A DNA stretch of 64,000 bases from JANYGM01 sp043764015 (GCA_043764015.1 JAYUKY010000104.1:1-64000), one strand, 5' to 3'; counted from the stretch's first letter, positions 1 to 8,143 are shown. The notes: generated by a model not told the origin, from the sequence alone. Translations and numbers: made by a program.

Positions 1-112
1 TAAGTGCTAAGGCTATATTATTTATACATTCAAAATTAGTTAAAATACTGATAATGATATTTTTAAAATTAGTTGAATATATAATCTACCCAGTCCTAGC
101 ACTTACTATACT

Positions 113-142
113 GTTCATACTACTATACATAGTAGTATGAAC
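113..142. repeat. Near-perfect 30-bp palindrome
   Basis: The arms GTTCATACTACTAT (113-126) and ATAGTAGTATGAAC (129-142) are perfectly complementary around a 2-bp centre. No U-tract follows, so a terminator role is uncertain. It could be an operator or part of a larger element. Confidence 0.6.
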
Positions 143-207
143 AACAAATATAAAGCTTAAGACTAGTATGACATACTTTAGTAATATATTGTAAATAAGT
201 TCCTAAA

Positions 208-300
208 AGCTTTTTTCTTACCACTAAGAACATTAAGAAATGCACACTAAATAGGCACTAAGAAATACAAAATTAGGAGTTTATTTACAACTCGTTACCT
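208..300. repeat. CACTAAG dispersed repeat, copy 1
   Basis: This block shares most of its length with 3149-3237: a T-run, ACCACTAAGAACATTAAG, then GCACTAAGAAATACA, ATTAGGA and ACAACTC. A shorter copy lies at 51602-51655 and a diverged one near 29291-29330. The function is unknown. Confidence 0.7.
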
Positions 301-381
301 TATACCTATAATAGTTACAAAAGGCATTAAAAAAATACTAATAATGATTATTTGCATAGTAATTTATTGATTTAGAAGTAG

Positions 382-1755
382 TTATGTTTCCTTATTTACT
401 TTCGTCTGATAAAATACCAAAAGCATCAAATACACTTCAAAAGGTACAAAACCTACTTTATAACGGCTCAAAGTGCCAAAATTAGGTGAAGATAGCGCAA
501 GCATTGTCGCAAGTACAGTAATATAAATCAAAATTACAAAAATTAGGGTAGAAAAATACCTGCCATTTTGCCACCAGCGCACCAAACTAGCCACAAAAAG
601 CCCTAAAATAAGCAAATTTTCTGCGCCTGCGAGTGCCTGCAAAAAAGTTTTACTTTCCCACAAAAATATCCTAAAAAGCCCTGAAAACATAGCCAAAGGC
701 GTATTTTCTAACAAACTACTCCAATTTACTTTTAGGTTATTAAATTGTATGGCATCTTGTGGCTTGATTTTATAAATTTGGTCGTGGTTTTGTACCAATG
801 CGCCCATAATATTGTCAAGTTGCAAATTCCAATGCAAAAAACCAGCGGGAAAAAGAATGATAAACATCAAAAAAACAACCATAAAATAACTCAAAGACGG
901 ATATTGTTGATAGATTTTTTTGAGAAAAACACGCTCCAAATACAAATTAATCAAAAATGACAACATACAAATCAGCAAAACCCCTGCATAATAATATTTC
1001 AATTTCCAAATGATAAGAAAACAGAACATTGCCAGCAAAATATCCTTAAAAATAGCTGAATAATTGCTTGTAAAAACTCCCCTCTCTTTCTCTTTCTCTT
1101 TCTCTTTCAAGGAGGGGCTGTGGGTGGTTATATTCACATAAATATTTCGCATAAAAATATCACCCAAAATACAAATAAAGGGTAAAAGTAATGTTTCTTT
1201 ACATACTCCAGAACTCCAAAAAACAACAGAAGGAACACCCAAAAACGCTATAGCAGCCGCATTTTTGGCATTAGGGAAAATATCAGCCAACTTGTTTGCC
1301 AACATAAACACAGGAATATACGAAAAAACCGCTAAATAAATGCCTACAAGCCAATAATTATTATCAGAAAGTAAGCAAAAAACACTCAAAATGCGAGACA
1401 TTAGCAAAGTGGCACTTTGCCAAATAAAATGTGAGTGCAAATACTCCACAGGAATACCTGAAAAATCACCTAAAAACAAGATTCCAAGGTACTTTTTAGG
1501 ATTTTCTATTAGTATTTTTGCTATTGAACTGGCATCAGAAAAAATAATAAAAGTATCTCCATTTTGGTAATAATATTTGTATAAAAGTCCAAATAAAACG
1601 CTACATACGAGTTTTGCACCAAGACCAGCATAAAAGAAACGAAATAAAATTGCATTTTTTTGAGAACGAGCAAGAAGCACAATAAATGATGTAATAAAAA
1701 TAATATTAATAAAATAAATGAGATATTCTAAGTATTGTGTCAGATTTTCGTTCAT
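382..1755 (-). CDS. Polytopic membrane protein of unknown function
   Basis: This 457-aa protein has about nine or ten hydrophobic segments spread over its length and a short GDTFIIFSDA stretch after the second, a layout reminiscent of GT-C-type glycosyltransferases or polysaccharide polymerases. No family can be assigned from sequence alone. A charged loop near residues 215-230 is encoded by a dispersed G-rich repeat containing a hexanucleotide expansion (1076-1133) that keeps the frame open, so this loop is probably a late insertion. Its start codon overlaps the end of the upstream DUF2851 gene by 4 bp, which suggests translational coupling. Confidence 0.7.
   Translation of the reverse strand: MNENLTQYLEYLIYFINIIFITSFIVLLARSQKNAILFRFFYAGLGAKLVCSVLFGLLYKYYYQNGDTFIIFSDASSIAKILIENPKKYLGILFLGDFSGIPVEYLHSHFIWQSATLLMSRILSVFCLLSDNNYWLVGIYLAVFSYIPVFMLANKLADIFPNAKNAAAIAFLGVPSVVFWSSGVCKETLLLPFICILGDIFMRNIYVNITTHSPSLKEKEKEKERGVFTSNYSAIFKDILLAMFCFLIIWKLKYYYAGVLLICMLSFLINLYLERVFLKKIYQQYPSLSYFMVVFLMFIILFPAGFLHWNLQLDNIMGALVQNHDQIYKIKPQDAIQFNNLKVNWSSLLENTPLAMFSGLFRIFLWESKTFLQALAGAENLLILGLFVASLVRWWQNGRYFSTLIFVILIYITVLATMLALSSPNFGTLSRYKVGFVPFEVYLMLLVFYQTKVNKET
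1076..1133. repeat. G-rich palindromic repeat, copy 1, inside a CDS
   Basis: It carries the hallmark AGGAGGGGC...GTGGGTGGTTA arm shared with 51724-51756, 61237-61310 and 62969-63045. The left half is replaced by four tandem CTTTCT units, which encode a KEKEKEKE run on the minus strand. The insertion sits in frame in the membrane-protein gene. Confidence 0.75.
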
Positions 1756-3059
1756 AAGCGTAAGATTTTATTGCCAATTTCGCAGTTGAGACACTTTTTA
1801 GGCTGGCAAAAGTTGTTATATTGCTCCAAAAGTGCTTGCGAGTCTAGTGCGTGTTGCGCTTTTATGCCCAAATCAGCCCATTGACGTATTATTTCGTTGT
1901 CTTCTGGTTTTATTTTCTCCATAAAAGAAATGGCTCTATCCATCAAATCTGGTCGTTTTAGTTCTTTGGAAAATAACACAAGCATTGGTACTACGGTATT
2001 TATAATGATGTTTTCTGTGCTAGATTTGCCAAATTCTGGTGTTTTTTTAGGTGATTTTTTGCCAAAATGATAATGATTTTGCCAATAATCAGACACTTGG
2101 ATATGAAAAGTTTTTGCAAAATCTTTCATAGTTTCTGTACCAATAAAAAACGAAAATAAAAGGGGTGTTTTCTGCACAAAAGCTACAAATTGCGCTAATC
2201 TTAGCGTAGGGAAATTAGCTGGGCGCATCTGTGAGAATTTCCATTCAGTTTTGTCTAAACCAACTAAATTATATTTTTTCTTCAAAAATTTATATTCGTT
2301 AGCGAGGTTTTGCTGGTAATATTTATATTCATCATCATCTCCATTCTCATTATTTTTATCTTCCAAAATTTCTTCTAAAAATCCCGCCTGACCAAAAATA
2401 AGGGCTTCCATTTGGAATAAACTATCACTTTGTTTGTGGAAAAATTTGAAAGGCGTTTGCTTGGCAAGTTTCAAAAAAGCCTCACTATTTGTCTTAAAGC
2501 CAAAATTTTTAGCAAGCATTTGAAAACAGGTTTCTTCCCAATCAGTATTGTTATTGCGTAAAATTTCTTTTGCTACAAGTGCTTTATTTTCAAGGCGTTG
2601 TATAGCAGAACGGTCTAACATAGAAAAAACGGTTATCTTTGGTACATCAGCCAAGAGTTTTGCACAAGCAATACTTTCATTATTTTGGAAAAACTGTTTA
2701 TATTTCTCCAAAATATTATCAGAAACCCTATTTTTGAGTGTGAGCGTAGGTATTTTGGTGTTATCTTCATATAAAATAGGATTATCATCTTCCCAAACAA
2801 CGTGCAAAACAACTTTATTATATGCTTTATTTGTGCTGTGAGCGTGTTTGTGCCAGTCAGAGGATTTTAGATGGATTTCTACATCTCCACGCCATTTTTC
2901 TTCTCCAATTTGAATACTTGCATCAGAAAAATCTGCTCCAGCATCATTGTTATATGTACCTTTTTCTATAATAATAATCTCTTTTCCTTGTGTTGTAGCG
3001 AGATTTACGCTAGAAAAGTATTGATATTGCCAAACAAAATGTAAAAATTCTTCTTTCAT
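1752..3059 (-). CDS. DUF2851 family protein
   Basis: The 435-aa protein matches the DUF2851 family, common in Bacteroidota and of unknown biochemical role. The family marks visible are the N-terminal FLHFVWQYQYF, the block GDVEIHLKSSDWHKH near residues 78-92, and the C-terminal cysteine cluster FCQPKKCLNCEIG. It overlaps the next gene by 4 bp (ATGA-type junction). A CAAAAATA at 3112-3119 reads as TATTTTTG on the minus strand and is a plausible -7 box, though I see no good -33 partner. The family is believed cytoplasmic; no signal peptide is present. Confidence 0.88.
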   Translation of the reverse strand: MKEEFLHFVWQYQYFSSVNLATTQGKEIIIIEKGTYNNDAGADFSDASIQIGEEKWRGDVEIHLKSSDWHKHAHSTNKAYNKVVLHVVWEDDNPILYEDNTKIPTLTLKNRVSDNILEKYKQFFQNNESIACAKLLADVPKITVFSMLDRSAIQRLENKALVAKEILRNNNTDWEETCFQMLAKNFGFKTNSEAFLKLAKQTPFKFFHKQSDSLFQMEALIFGQAGFLEEILEDKNNENGDDDEYKYYQQNLANEYKFLKKKYNLVGLDKTEWKFSQMRPANFPTLRLAQFVAFVQKTPLLFSFFIGTETMKDFAKTFHIQVSDYWQNHYHFGKKSPKKTPEFGKSSTENIIINTVVPMLVLFSKELKRPDLMDRAISFMEKIKPEDNEIIRQWADLGIKAQHALDSQALLEQYNNFCQPKKCLNCEIGNKILRL

Positions 3060-3148
3060 AAACGTATTTCTGTTTTTGTGTTATAATGTGGGATTTTGCG
3101 GTATCAATTTACAAAAATAATGAAAAATAATATTATTGTATCTTATTT

Positions 3149-3237
3149 CTTTTTTTAACACTAAGTTCATTAAGGAATACACACTAAGTAAGCACTAAGA
3201 AATACAGAATTAGGAATTTAAAATTCACAACTCATTA
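3149..3237. repeat. CACTAAG dispersed repeat, copy 2
   Basis: It aligns over about 85 bp with 208-300, including AACACTAAGTTCATTAAGG, GCACTAAGAAATACAGAATTAGGA and ACAACTCATTAG. It lies between the FecCD permease stop codon and the DUF2851 promoter region, and its end overlaps the permease stop. Confidence 0.7.
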
Positions 3238-4272
3238 GTTTTTCTTCCAAATCATTAAAATAACTATTGGTGCGCCCAAAAGTGAGGTAATGGCATTGAT
3301 AGGCAAGATATAATTTTCAGACAAAATTCTGCTCAAAATATCACATAAAATAAGCAAAATAGCTCCCAAAAGCGCACAAATAGGCATCAGAACAAGATGA
3401 TTAGTTGTTTTTAGCCAAGTACGTGCCAAATGTGGAACAGCCACACTAACAAAACCAATAGGACCACAAAAAGCCGTAATTGCACCTGCTAAAATACTGG
3501 TACTCAAAATGATACGTAAACGTACACTACGCACACGTACACCCATACTTTGAGCATAATTTGCACCAAGCAAAAAAGCATTTAATGGTTTTAAAATAGT
3601 AATAGCTATCAGTAAACCTACCAAAACACATATAAAAAGGACTATTACTTGATTTTTGTTCAGCCCGCTAAGGCTACCATACGTCCACGTCATATAGCTT
3701 TGCAACTCCTCTGGGCTACTAAAATACTGCCACAAACCCACCACAGACATTACTACGCTACTTGTCATCAAACCCACAATAAGTAAGGCTACATTATTTT
3801 TTAGGCGCAAAGAAAGCATTAAAATCAGTAACATTACGAGAATTGCGCCCAAAATAGCGGCTATTACGACTAGCCAACTTTGAGAAAAGCCCCAGTTTCG
3901 TACAAAAGTAAGCCCAGACGTGAGGGAAGTAAGTGTAACTACTGCCACACCAAGCCCTGCACCTGCTGAAACACCCATTTCTGATGCGCCAGCTAACGGA
4001 TTTTGAAATAATGTTTGCATCTGAAGACCTGCCACAGAAAGCCCTGCACCCACCAAAATAGCAGTTAGGAGTTTTGGCAAACGCAACTGAAAAACAATAT
4101 TTTCTATAATCATATTTTGCGTAATCATACTTTCTGTAAGGTTTTTGCTAAGTTCTTGGTTGTTTTTCACAAAAACCGCTAAAATATCTTCAAAAGGGAT
4201 ATAAACTGACCCCAAAAGTATATCAGCAACACTACAAAGCAATAAAAGAACAAGTAAAAAACTGTATTTCAT
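3235..4272 (-). CDS. FecCD-type iron ABC transporter permease
   Basis: This 345-aa inner-membrane permease belongs to the FecCD family, which moves ferric siderophores, haem or cobalamin from a periplasmic binding protein into the cell. The family signature NPLAGASEMGVSAGAGLG and the later MTWTYGSLSGL and GPIGFVSVAVPHLAR blocks are present, with about nine or ten membrane helices. The open frame extends to 4329, but that extension runs through a terminator hairpin at 4297-4336; the ATG at 4272 (protein beginning MKYSFLLVLL) is preferred. The binding protein and ATPase are not in the window, so the substrate cannot be inferred. Confidence 0.9.
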   Translation of the reverse strand: MKYSFLLVLLLLCSVADILLGSVYIPFEDILAVFVKNNQELSKNLTESMITQNMIIENIVFQLRLPKLLTAILVGAGLSVAGLQMQTLFQNPLAGASEMGVSAGAGLGVAVVTLTSLTSGLTFVRNWGFSQSWLVVIAAILGAILVMLLILMLSLRLKNNVALLIVGLMTSSVVMSVVGLWQYFSSPEELQSYMTWTYGSLSGLNKNQVIVLFICVLVGLLIAITILKPLNAFLLGANYAQSMGVRVRSVRLRIILSTSILAGAITAFCGPIGFVSVAVPHLARTWLKTTNHLVLMPICALLGAILLILCDILSRILSENYILPINAITSLLGAPIVILMIWKKN

Positions 4273-4296
4273 TGTGTTTTGGTATAGAACATAAAA

Positions 4297-4336
4297 AAAC
4301 TTCTTAAAAAAACAATGTCGTTTTTTCAAGAAGTTT
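4297..4336 (-). terminator. Hairpin terminator between lipoprotein and FecCD genes
   Basis: The arms ACTTCTTAAAAAAAC (4299-4313) and GTTTTTTCAAGAAGT (4320-4334) pair with one mismatch around a 6-base loop. It follows the lipoprotein stop on the minus strand and argues against the longer FecCD start. Confidence 0.7.
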
Positions 4337-4359
4337 AAAAAGATATTTATTAAAATTCC

Positions 4360-4857
4360 TTAGTATTGTACATCAAAAGTGCATTGAGAAAGTTGAACCT
4401 GTCCTGCTCCACCCACTTGAGTAAGTCTTGCTTCAAATTCTCCTTTGATAACTTTTAGGTTGGTATCCAAATAACCCACAAGCATTGTACTTCTTGCAGT
4501 AATAGGCGCATAAGTAGCAGTGCCATCTATATAAGAAAGTCCATTATTGATGCCATCAATATTTTTTACAGTTGAGCCTACACCTAAAGCAGGCTGTATT
4601 CTAAGTTCAATATTTTTCCCAGAAACTACCCCTGTAATGACAAGTACGTCCGTGGGCTCACCTGCGGCATCTGTTCCCTTAACGACACTAGCAGTTACGG
4701 CAGTTGCAGCAATAATAGGTTCTCCGTTAATTTTAACCATAAGTTTGCTTACATAAGGCTCTAGAGGTGTCGGAACAAATCTTTCTTTTACATTTTGACA
4801 AGAAAAAGCTACAAAAGAAATAATAATTATAGCAAAATAGCGTTTGAAACTAGGCAT
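4360..4857 (-). CDS. Small lipoprotein of unknown function
   Basis: The 165-aa product starts with a hydrophobic signal segment ending in VAFSC, so Cys20 is the likely lipidated residue of an exported lipoprotein. The rest is a beta-rich, soluble-looking domain without motifs I recognise; it resembles small Bacteroidota lipoproteins found as paralogues within one genome. A -7-like TATATTTG (minus strand, 4921-4928) lies 64 bp upstream, inside the preceding terminator hairpin. It is separated from the FecCD gene by a terminator, so it is probably monocistronic. Confidence 0.75.
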   Translation of the reverse strand: MPSFKRYFAIIIISFVAFSCQNVKERFVPTPLEPYVSKLMVKINGEPIIAATAVTASVVKGTDAAGEPTDVLVITGVVSGKNIELRIQPALGVGSTVKNIDGINNGLSYIDGTATYAPITARSTMLVGYLDTNLKVIKGEFEARLTQVGGAGQVQLSQCTFDVQY

Positions 4858-4920
4858 ATTTTTGGTTATTAGTGTATAAGTTAAAGTAAATTTTATTGAT
4901 TTTTTGTTATATTCTGGTCA

Positions 4921-4979
4921 CAAATATACCAAAAAAATTGTAAAAAAATAATTTTTTACAATTTTTTTTGGTGTATTTG
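4921..4979 (-). terminator. Long A/T-rich hairpin downstream of siaC-like gene, carrying a -7-like box
   Basis: Left arm 4921-4947 (CAAATATACCA, A-run, TTGT, A-run) pairs with right arm 4952-4979 (T-run, ACAA, T-run, GGTGTATTTG) over about 27 bp with few mismatches. It begins 8 bp past the SiaC stop. The left end contains the complement of TATATTTG, a candidate -7 element for the next lipoprotein gene. Confidence 0.7.
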
Positions 4980-4986
4980 CAAGTTA

Positions 4987-5367
4987 TTAGTAGGGGAAAA
5001 TATTGATATTGATGCCTACAAATTGTTTGTAGTCTTCTGCCTCCTCCATAATGTCTTCATCATCTTCTGGATAATACCAATTAACGACAGTATTGCCGCC
5101 TTTGTCTTGGTATTCTTTGAGAAGTTTTACAATATCCAAGAAACATTTTGACGAACTTGTATTGTAATAAGTGAGATTAAATGTGAAATTAAGCGGTTTG
5201 TCTGTGGTAGAATACTCTTTTATCCACGTAAGGATAGGTCTGTAAAAATCCCAAGTATCTTCCAAATAAGATTCTCCTTTGATGAAACATTCTCCTGTTT
5301 CTGCGTTCAGAGAAACGTGAGGCGTGAAATAAGTGCTTTTTATTCCTTCAATTTCTAAACTTTCCAT
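4987..5367 (-). CDS. SiaC family regulatory phosphoprotein (DUF1987), copy 1
   Basis: This 126-aa protein belongs to the DUF1987/SiaC family. In Pseudomonas, SiaC is phosphorylated by the kinase SiaB and dephosphorylated by SiaA, and the unphosphorylated form activates the diguanylate cyclase SiaD. The hallmark YYNTSSSKCFLD is present at residues 67-78, with Thr70 as the expected phosphorylation site. It lies 140 bp downstream of a SiaB-like gene on the same strand. No diguanylate cyclase or PP2C-type phosphatase is nearby, so its output here is unknown. A second copy is at 24557-24937. Confidence 0.88.
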   Translation of the reverse strand: MESLEIEGIKSTYFTPHVSLNAETGECFIKGESYLEDTWDFYRPILTWIKEYSTTDKPLNFTFNLTYYNTSSSKCFLDIVKLLKEYQDKGGNTVVNWYYPEDDEDIMEEAEDYKQFVGININIFPY

Positions 5368-5462
5368 AATTGTTTTTATGTTGATTTTATTGATGATGTT
5401 TTTGTTATTTGGAATTATTATAAGTAGTTGCTTATCATTTTGTTATATTAAAAATTGCATTT

Positions 5463-5507
5463 AATTCACAATTCATAATTATGAATTATTATAATAATTC
5501 ACAATTA
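5463..5507. repeat. 7-bp periodic repeat, AATTCAC/AATTCAT type
   Basis: Units AATTCAC, AATTCAT, AATTATG and AATTATT follow at 7-bp spacing and abut the stop codon of the SiaB-like gene. The inverted order of the words allows a hairpin. Confidence 0.6.
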
Positions 5508-6062
5508 TTATAATCCTTTTTTGATATTTACGGCAAGTGCAAAGAACGAGTTATGCTCATCAATGTCCCTAAATTCAATGGAAATAGGCTGTGCAGAGGT
5601 GAGGGCAATCTGAATAAGCCCAATTCCTGCGCCTTTGCTGTTTTCAGAACTCATCTCGCCATTATCTCTTTGGTCAAACTTCATACGGCGCAATGCATCT
5701 CTATCCAAAGAGTTTATCATCTCACATCTGTCCCAAAGCACAGGAATCCATTTTTTATCAACAATATTACCTGCCGTTAGCGTGTAATATTCTTCATCTT
5801 CATTCAAAACAACAGAGCCAATGCGGTAGGGTTTTTCACCAAATTTTGTAACTTCTGATGAGTAAAAGAAGATATTTTGTGCAAGTTCCATAAAAATGGC
5901 ATAGACTTTTTTGCCTGCTTTTGGGTCTTCTATTAGCTTAAATTGTATGTCTTTGCTGATTTCATTGATAATGACATCAGACATTGGACCTTTGTAAGAC
6001 ATTATCACATCACTATCATTGAGATTGAGATAATGATGGAAAAAACTGAATTTTTTGCTCAT
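5508..6062 (-). CDS. SiaB family protein kinase, copy 1
   Basis: The 184-aa product is a GHKL-fold, SiaB-like kinase (DUF6272 type). The N-box Glu59 and Asn63 lie in MELAQNIF, and a glycine-rich lid GAGIGL is at residues 144-149. By homology it would phosphorylate the neighbouring SiaC-like protein on threonine. The open frame runs up to 6149, but ATG 6062 gives exactly the same length and alignment as the second copy (also 184 aa, with the N-box at the same residues), so this start is chosen. It sits between the 148-aa companion gene and the siaC-like gene in a minus-strand cluster. Confidence 0.87.
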   Translation of the reverse strand: MSKKFSFFHHYLNLNDSDVIMSYKGPMSDVIINEISKDIQFKLIEDPKAGKKVYAIFMELAQNIFFYSSEVTKFGEKPYRIGSVVLNEDEEYYTLTAGNIVDKKWIPVLWDRCEMINSLDRDALRRMKFDQRDNGEMSSENSKGAGIGLIQIALTSAQPISIEFRDIDEHNSFFALAVNIKKGL

Positions 6063-6154
6063 AATAGTTATGTCTATAGTTGAATAATGTATTTTTCTGT
6101 ATTTTATTTTTTCTATGGCGTAATATAAATAAAAAAATGAATGGTGCAAAAAAA

Positions 6155-6211
6155 AGTACGAAATTTGAGGTAAGAAATTTAAAAATATTTTTGTACCTCA
6201 AACTTTGTACT
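6155..6211 (-). terminator. Hairpin with GTAC-GAA words downstream of the 148-aa gene
   Basis: AGTACGAAATTTGAGGTA (6155-6172) pairs with TACCTCAAACTTTGTACT (6194-6211) with two mismatches. It begins at the stop codon of the 148-aa gene on the minus strand. The words resemble the TACGAA-type heptad blocks found elsewhere in the window. A terminator role is inferred. Confidence 0.55.
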
Positions 6212-6657
6212 TAGTTCTTATCTCCTCCAAAGTATTTTTCTTCAATAATATCAGCCATTTCTGCTACTTCCCACAAAATAACTGCCATTTCCTCTACGCT
6301 TGTAACGTATTCTGCAATGGGGCTAGCTTGTATGACTACTGCCTCACAAGGCTCACCGCTTGCTGTTTGGTCTGTGGCAATAGTAATACTTGTATAAATG
6401 CCATAACTTGCTTCTTTAAGCAAATTATAATAATCTGTTGTTTTATTGATAATACCGCAACGGCTACTGAAATAATAACAGTCTTTTCCTTTGGCACGCT
6501 CTGCAATTACCCACGCATATACGTACTGATAGCGTTTTGTGCCATCTTGAAGTTCAAAAGGTACATCTAAAGAATAGCAATTTGGCGAAATTTCTTTCAC
6601 TTGCGCCATAAATTTTTTTGCAACTTCCTGAATTGCCGTATCAAAATTGAGTTTCAT
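6211..6657 (-). CDS. Conserved-looking hypothetical protein linked to the SiaB/SiaC module
   Basis: This 148-aa soluble, acidic protein has no signal peptide or membrane helix. It contains alternating beta-like stretches and a helical acidic C-terminus (EEMAVILWEVAEMADIIEEKYF). I do not recognise its family; the size and secondary-structure pattern would suit a small chaperone or YbjN-like fold, but this is a guess. It is the first gene of the cluster with the SiaB and SiaC homologues, so a role as sensor, adaptor or partner of that switch is possible. A MITE-like element lies 34 bp upstream of its start (element body ends inward at 6701), so its promoter may be affected. Confidence 0.7.
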   Translation of the reverse strand: MKLNFDTAIQEVAKKFMAQVKEISPNCYSLDVPFELQDGTKRYQYVYAWVIAERAKGKDCYYFSSRCGIINKTTDYYNLLKEASYGIYTSITIATDQTASGEPCEAVVIQASPIAEYVTSVEEMAVILWEVAEMADIIEEKYFGGDKN

Positions 6658-6691
6658 AATCTTTGATATAATAATTTTAAAGATATTTTGT

Positions 6692-6876
6692 AATGTCCTA
6701 ATTCGCTACCGTACACTGTTTTGTATTATTGGTCTGTACCGTAGTGGAACGGAGGTCTGACCAAATAATACAAAACAGAAATTCCAATTTTAAAAGAGAT
6801 TATGTTCAGACCTACGCTACTCTACGGTACAGACCATAATTTCTTTTAAAACTGTGTGCGGTGGCAAAATGTCCCA
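6692..6876. mobile_element. MITE-like palindromic element, copy A, with target duplication
   Basis: The body spans about 6701-6867 (167 bp). Its ends, TTCGCTACCGTACAC and GTGTGCGGTGGCAAA, are imperfect inverted repeats. Two internal hairpins follow (CTGTTTTGTATTATTGG with its complement; TTTTAAAAGAGATTATG with its complement), and their loops are mutually complementary. Flanks AATGTCCTA (6692-6700) and AATGTCCCA (6868-6876) match at 8 of 9 bases, as expected for a target-site duplication. It has no coding capacity. It is about 85 to 90 percent identical by eye to the copy at 48703-48886. Confidence 0.85.
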
Positions 6877-6881
6877 AACGC

Positions 6882-6917
6882 AATAATACGAAATAAAAAC
6901 ATTTATTTCGTATTATT
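6882..6917 (-). terminator. hemE terminator hairpin
   Basis: AATAATACGAAATAAA (6882-6897) and TTTATTTCGTATTATT (6902-6917) form a perfect 16-bp stem 20 bp after the hemE stop on the minus strand. Confidence 0.7.
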
Positions 6918-6938
6918 CTTTATTTTTTAGATTATTTT

Positions 6939-7991
6939 CTATTTATTTTTTACAGAAAATTCTTTTATAGTTTCTATAAAGTATTTTACCTTCTCTGGGT
7001 CTGTGTCTGGGTACAAACCGTGTCCCAAATTAGCAATAAAAGGCGTATCTCCAAAATCTGCTATCATTTTTTTTGTATTTGCCTTTACTTGTTCAAAACT
7101 ACCATACAAAGCGCAAGGGTCTAGGTTGCCTTGTAGCGTTTTTTTGCTTCCCAATGATGTGGCAGACTCTTGTATATCCATATTCCAATCCAGCCCAACT
7201 ACCTGACAATTAAGGTTTTTCATACTTTTTAGTGCAAAAAATGCACCTTTTGCAAACACAGTTTTAGGTACTTCCGTAATGGCATCACAAATCTGGTGAA
7301 TATATTTCAACGAAAATTCTTCATATTGCACCGCAGAAAGCACACCTGCCCAAGAATCAAAAACCTGTACCAAATCAACGCCAGCCACTATTTGCGCTTT
7401 TAGGTACGCTATTGTGCTATCTGTTATTTTTTGCAAAAGTTCGTGAGCTATTTCTGGTGAGGTATAAAGCATTTTTTTAGCCTTAGAAAACGTCTTTGAG
7501 CCACTTCCTTCTATCATATAGCAAAATAAAGTAAATGGCGCACCTGCAAATCCTATCAAAGGAACGCTATTATTGAGATTTTTTTTGGTAATTTTGATAG
7601 CTTCCATTACATAGCTAAGGTCGTCTGTGCCATCACAAACACGCAATTTGCGTATATCTTCAATGTTTTGAATAGTTTTTGGGAAATATGGACCTCTTTT
7701 TTCCACCATTTCGTAAGCAAGTCCCATAGCCTCTGGAATCACGAGAATATCAGAGAAAATAATAGCTGCATCAACGCCCAAAATATCTACGGGCTGTATG
7801 GTTACCTCTGCGGCACGTTCTGGCGTTTTTACAAATTCTATAAAATTAGGAAACTTCTCTCTTACGGCTCTATACTGGGGCAAAATACGCCCTGCTTGGC
7901 GCATAAGCCATACTGGGGCACGTTCTGTAGGTTCTTGGCGTGCTGCACGTAAAAGTAAATCATTTTGTAATTTTGGTTCTGTGTTTGTCAT
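6939..7991 (-). CDS. hemE: Uroporphyrinogen decarboxylase
   Basis: HemE removes four carboxyl groups from uroporphyrinogen III to give coproporphyrinogen III in haem synthesis, in the cytoplasm. The 350-aa length is normal. The N-terminal signature PVWLMRQAGRILPQYR (residues 27-42) and the second signature GFAGAPFTLFCYMIEG are intact, as is the FSDIL segment with the catalytic aspartate. It is followed by a terminator and has a TACCTTTG-like -7 box (8059-8066, minus strand), so it appears to be monocistronic. No other haem genes are in the window. Confidence 0.97.
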   Translation of the reverse strand: MTNTEPKLQNDLLLRAARQEPTERAPVWLMRQAGRILPQYRAVREKFPNFIEFVKTPERAAEVTIQPVDILGVDAAIIFSDILVIPEAMGLAYEMVEKRGPYFPKTIQNIEDIRKLRVCDGTDDLSYVMEAIKITKKNLNNSVPLIGFAGAPFTLFCYMIEGSGSKTFSKAKKMLYTSPEIAHELLQKITDSTIAYLKAQIVAGVDLVQVFDSWAGVLSAVQYEEFSLKYIHQICDAITEVPKTVFAKGAFFALKSMKNLNCQVVGLDWNMDIQESATSLGSKKTLQGNLDPCALYGSFEQVKANTKKMIADFGDTPFIANLGHGLYPDTDPEKVKYFIETIKEFSVKNK

Positions 7992-8143
7992 TTTTTTTTA
8001 TAGAAATCTATGATTTGATAATGTAATTTGGTGTTATAATCCGCTTTTAATCCGCCTGCAAAGGTAAGTTTTTTTATCAAAAAACATTTTAAATCTCAAA
8101 AATAAATCTCAAAAATAAATCTCAAAATCAAACTAACAAAAGA

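Larger units (their letters stand above)
1..381. other. Non-coding left edge, repeat-rich
   Basis: I see no credible gene here. The first bases (TAAGTGCTAAGG) recur inverted around 95-105 (CCTAGCACTTA), so the window may begin inside an imperfect inverted repeat. A strong palindrome sits at 113-142 and a copy of the CACTAAG repeat family at about 208-300. The remainder is AT-rich with no recognisable promoter. Confidence 0.6.
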
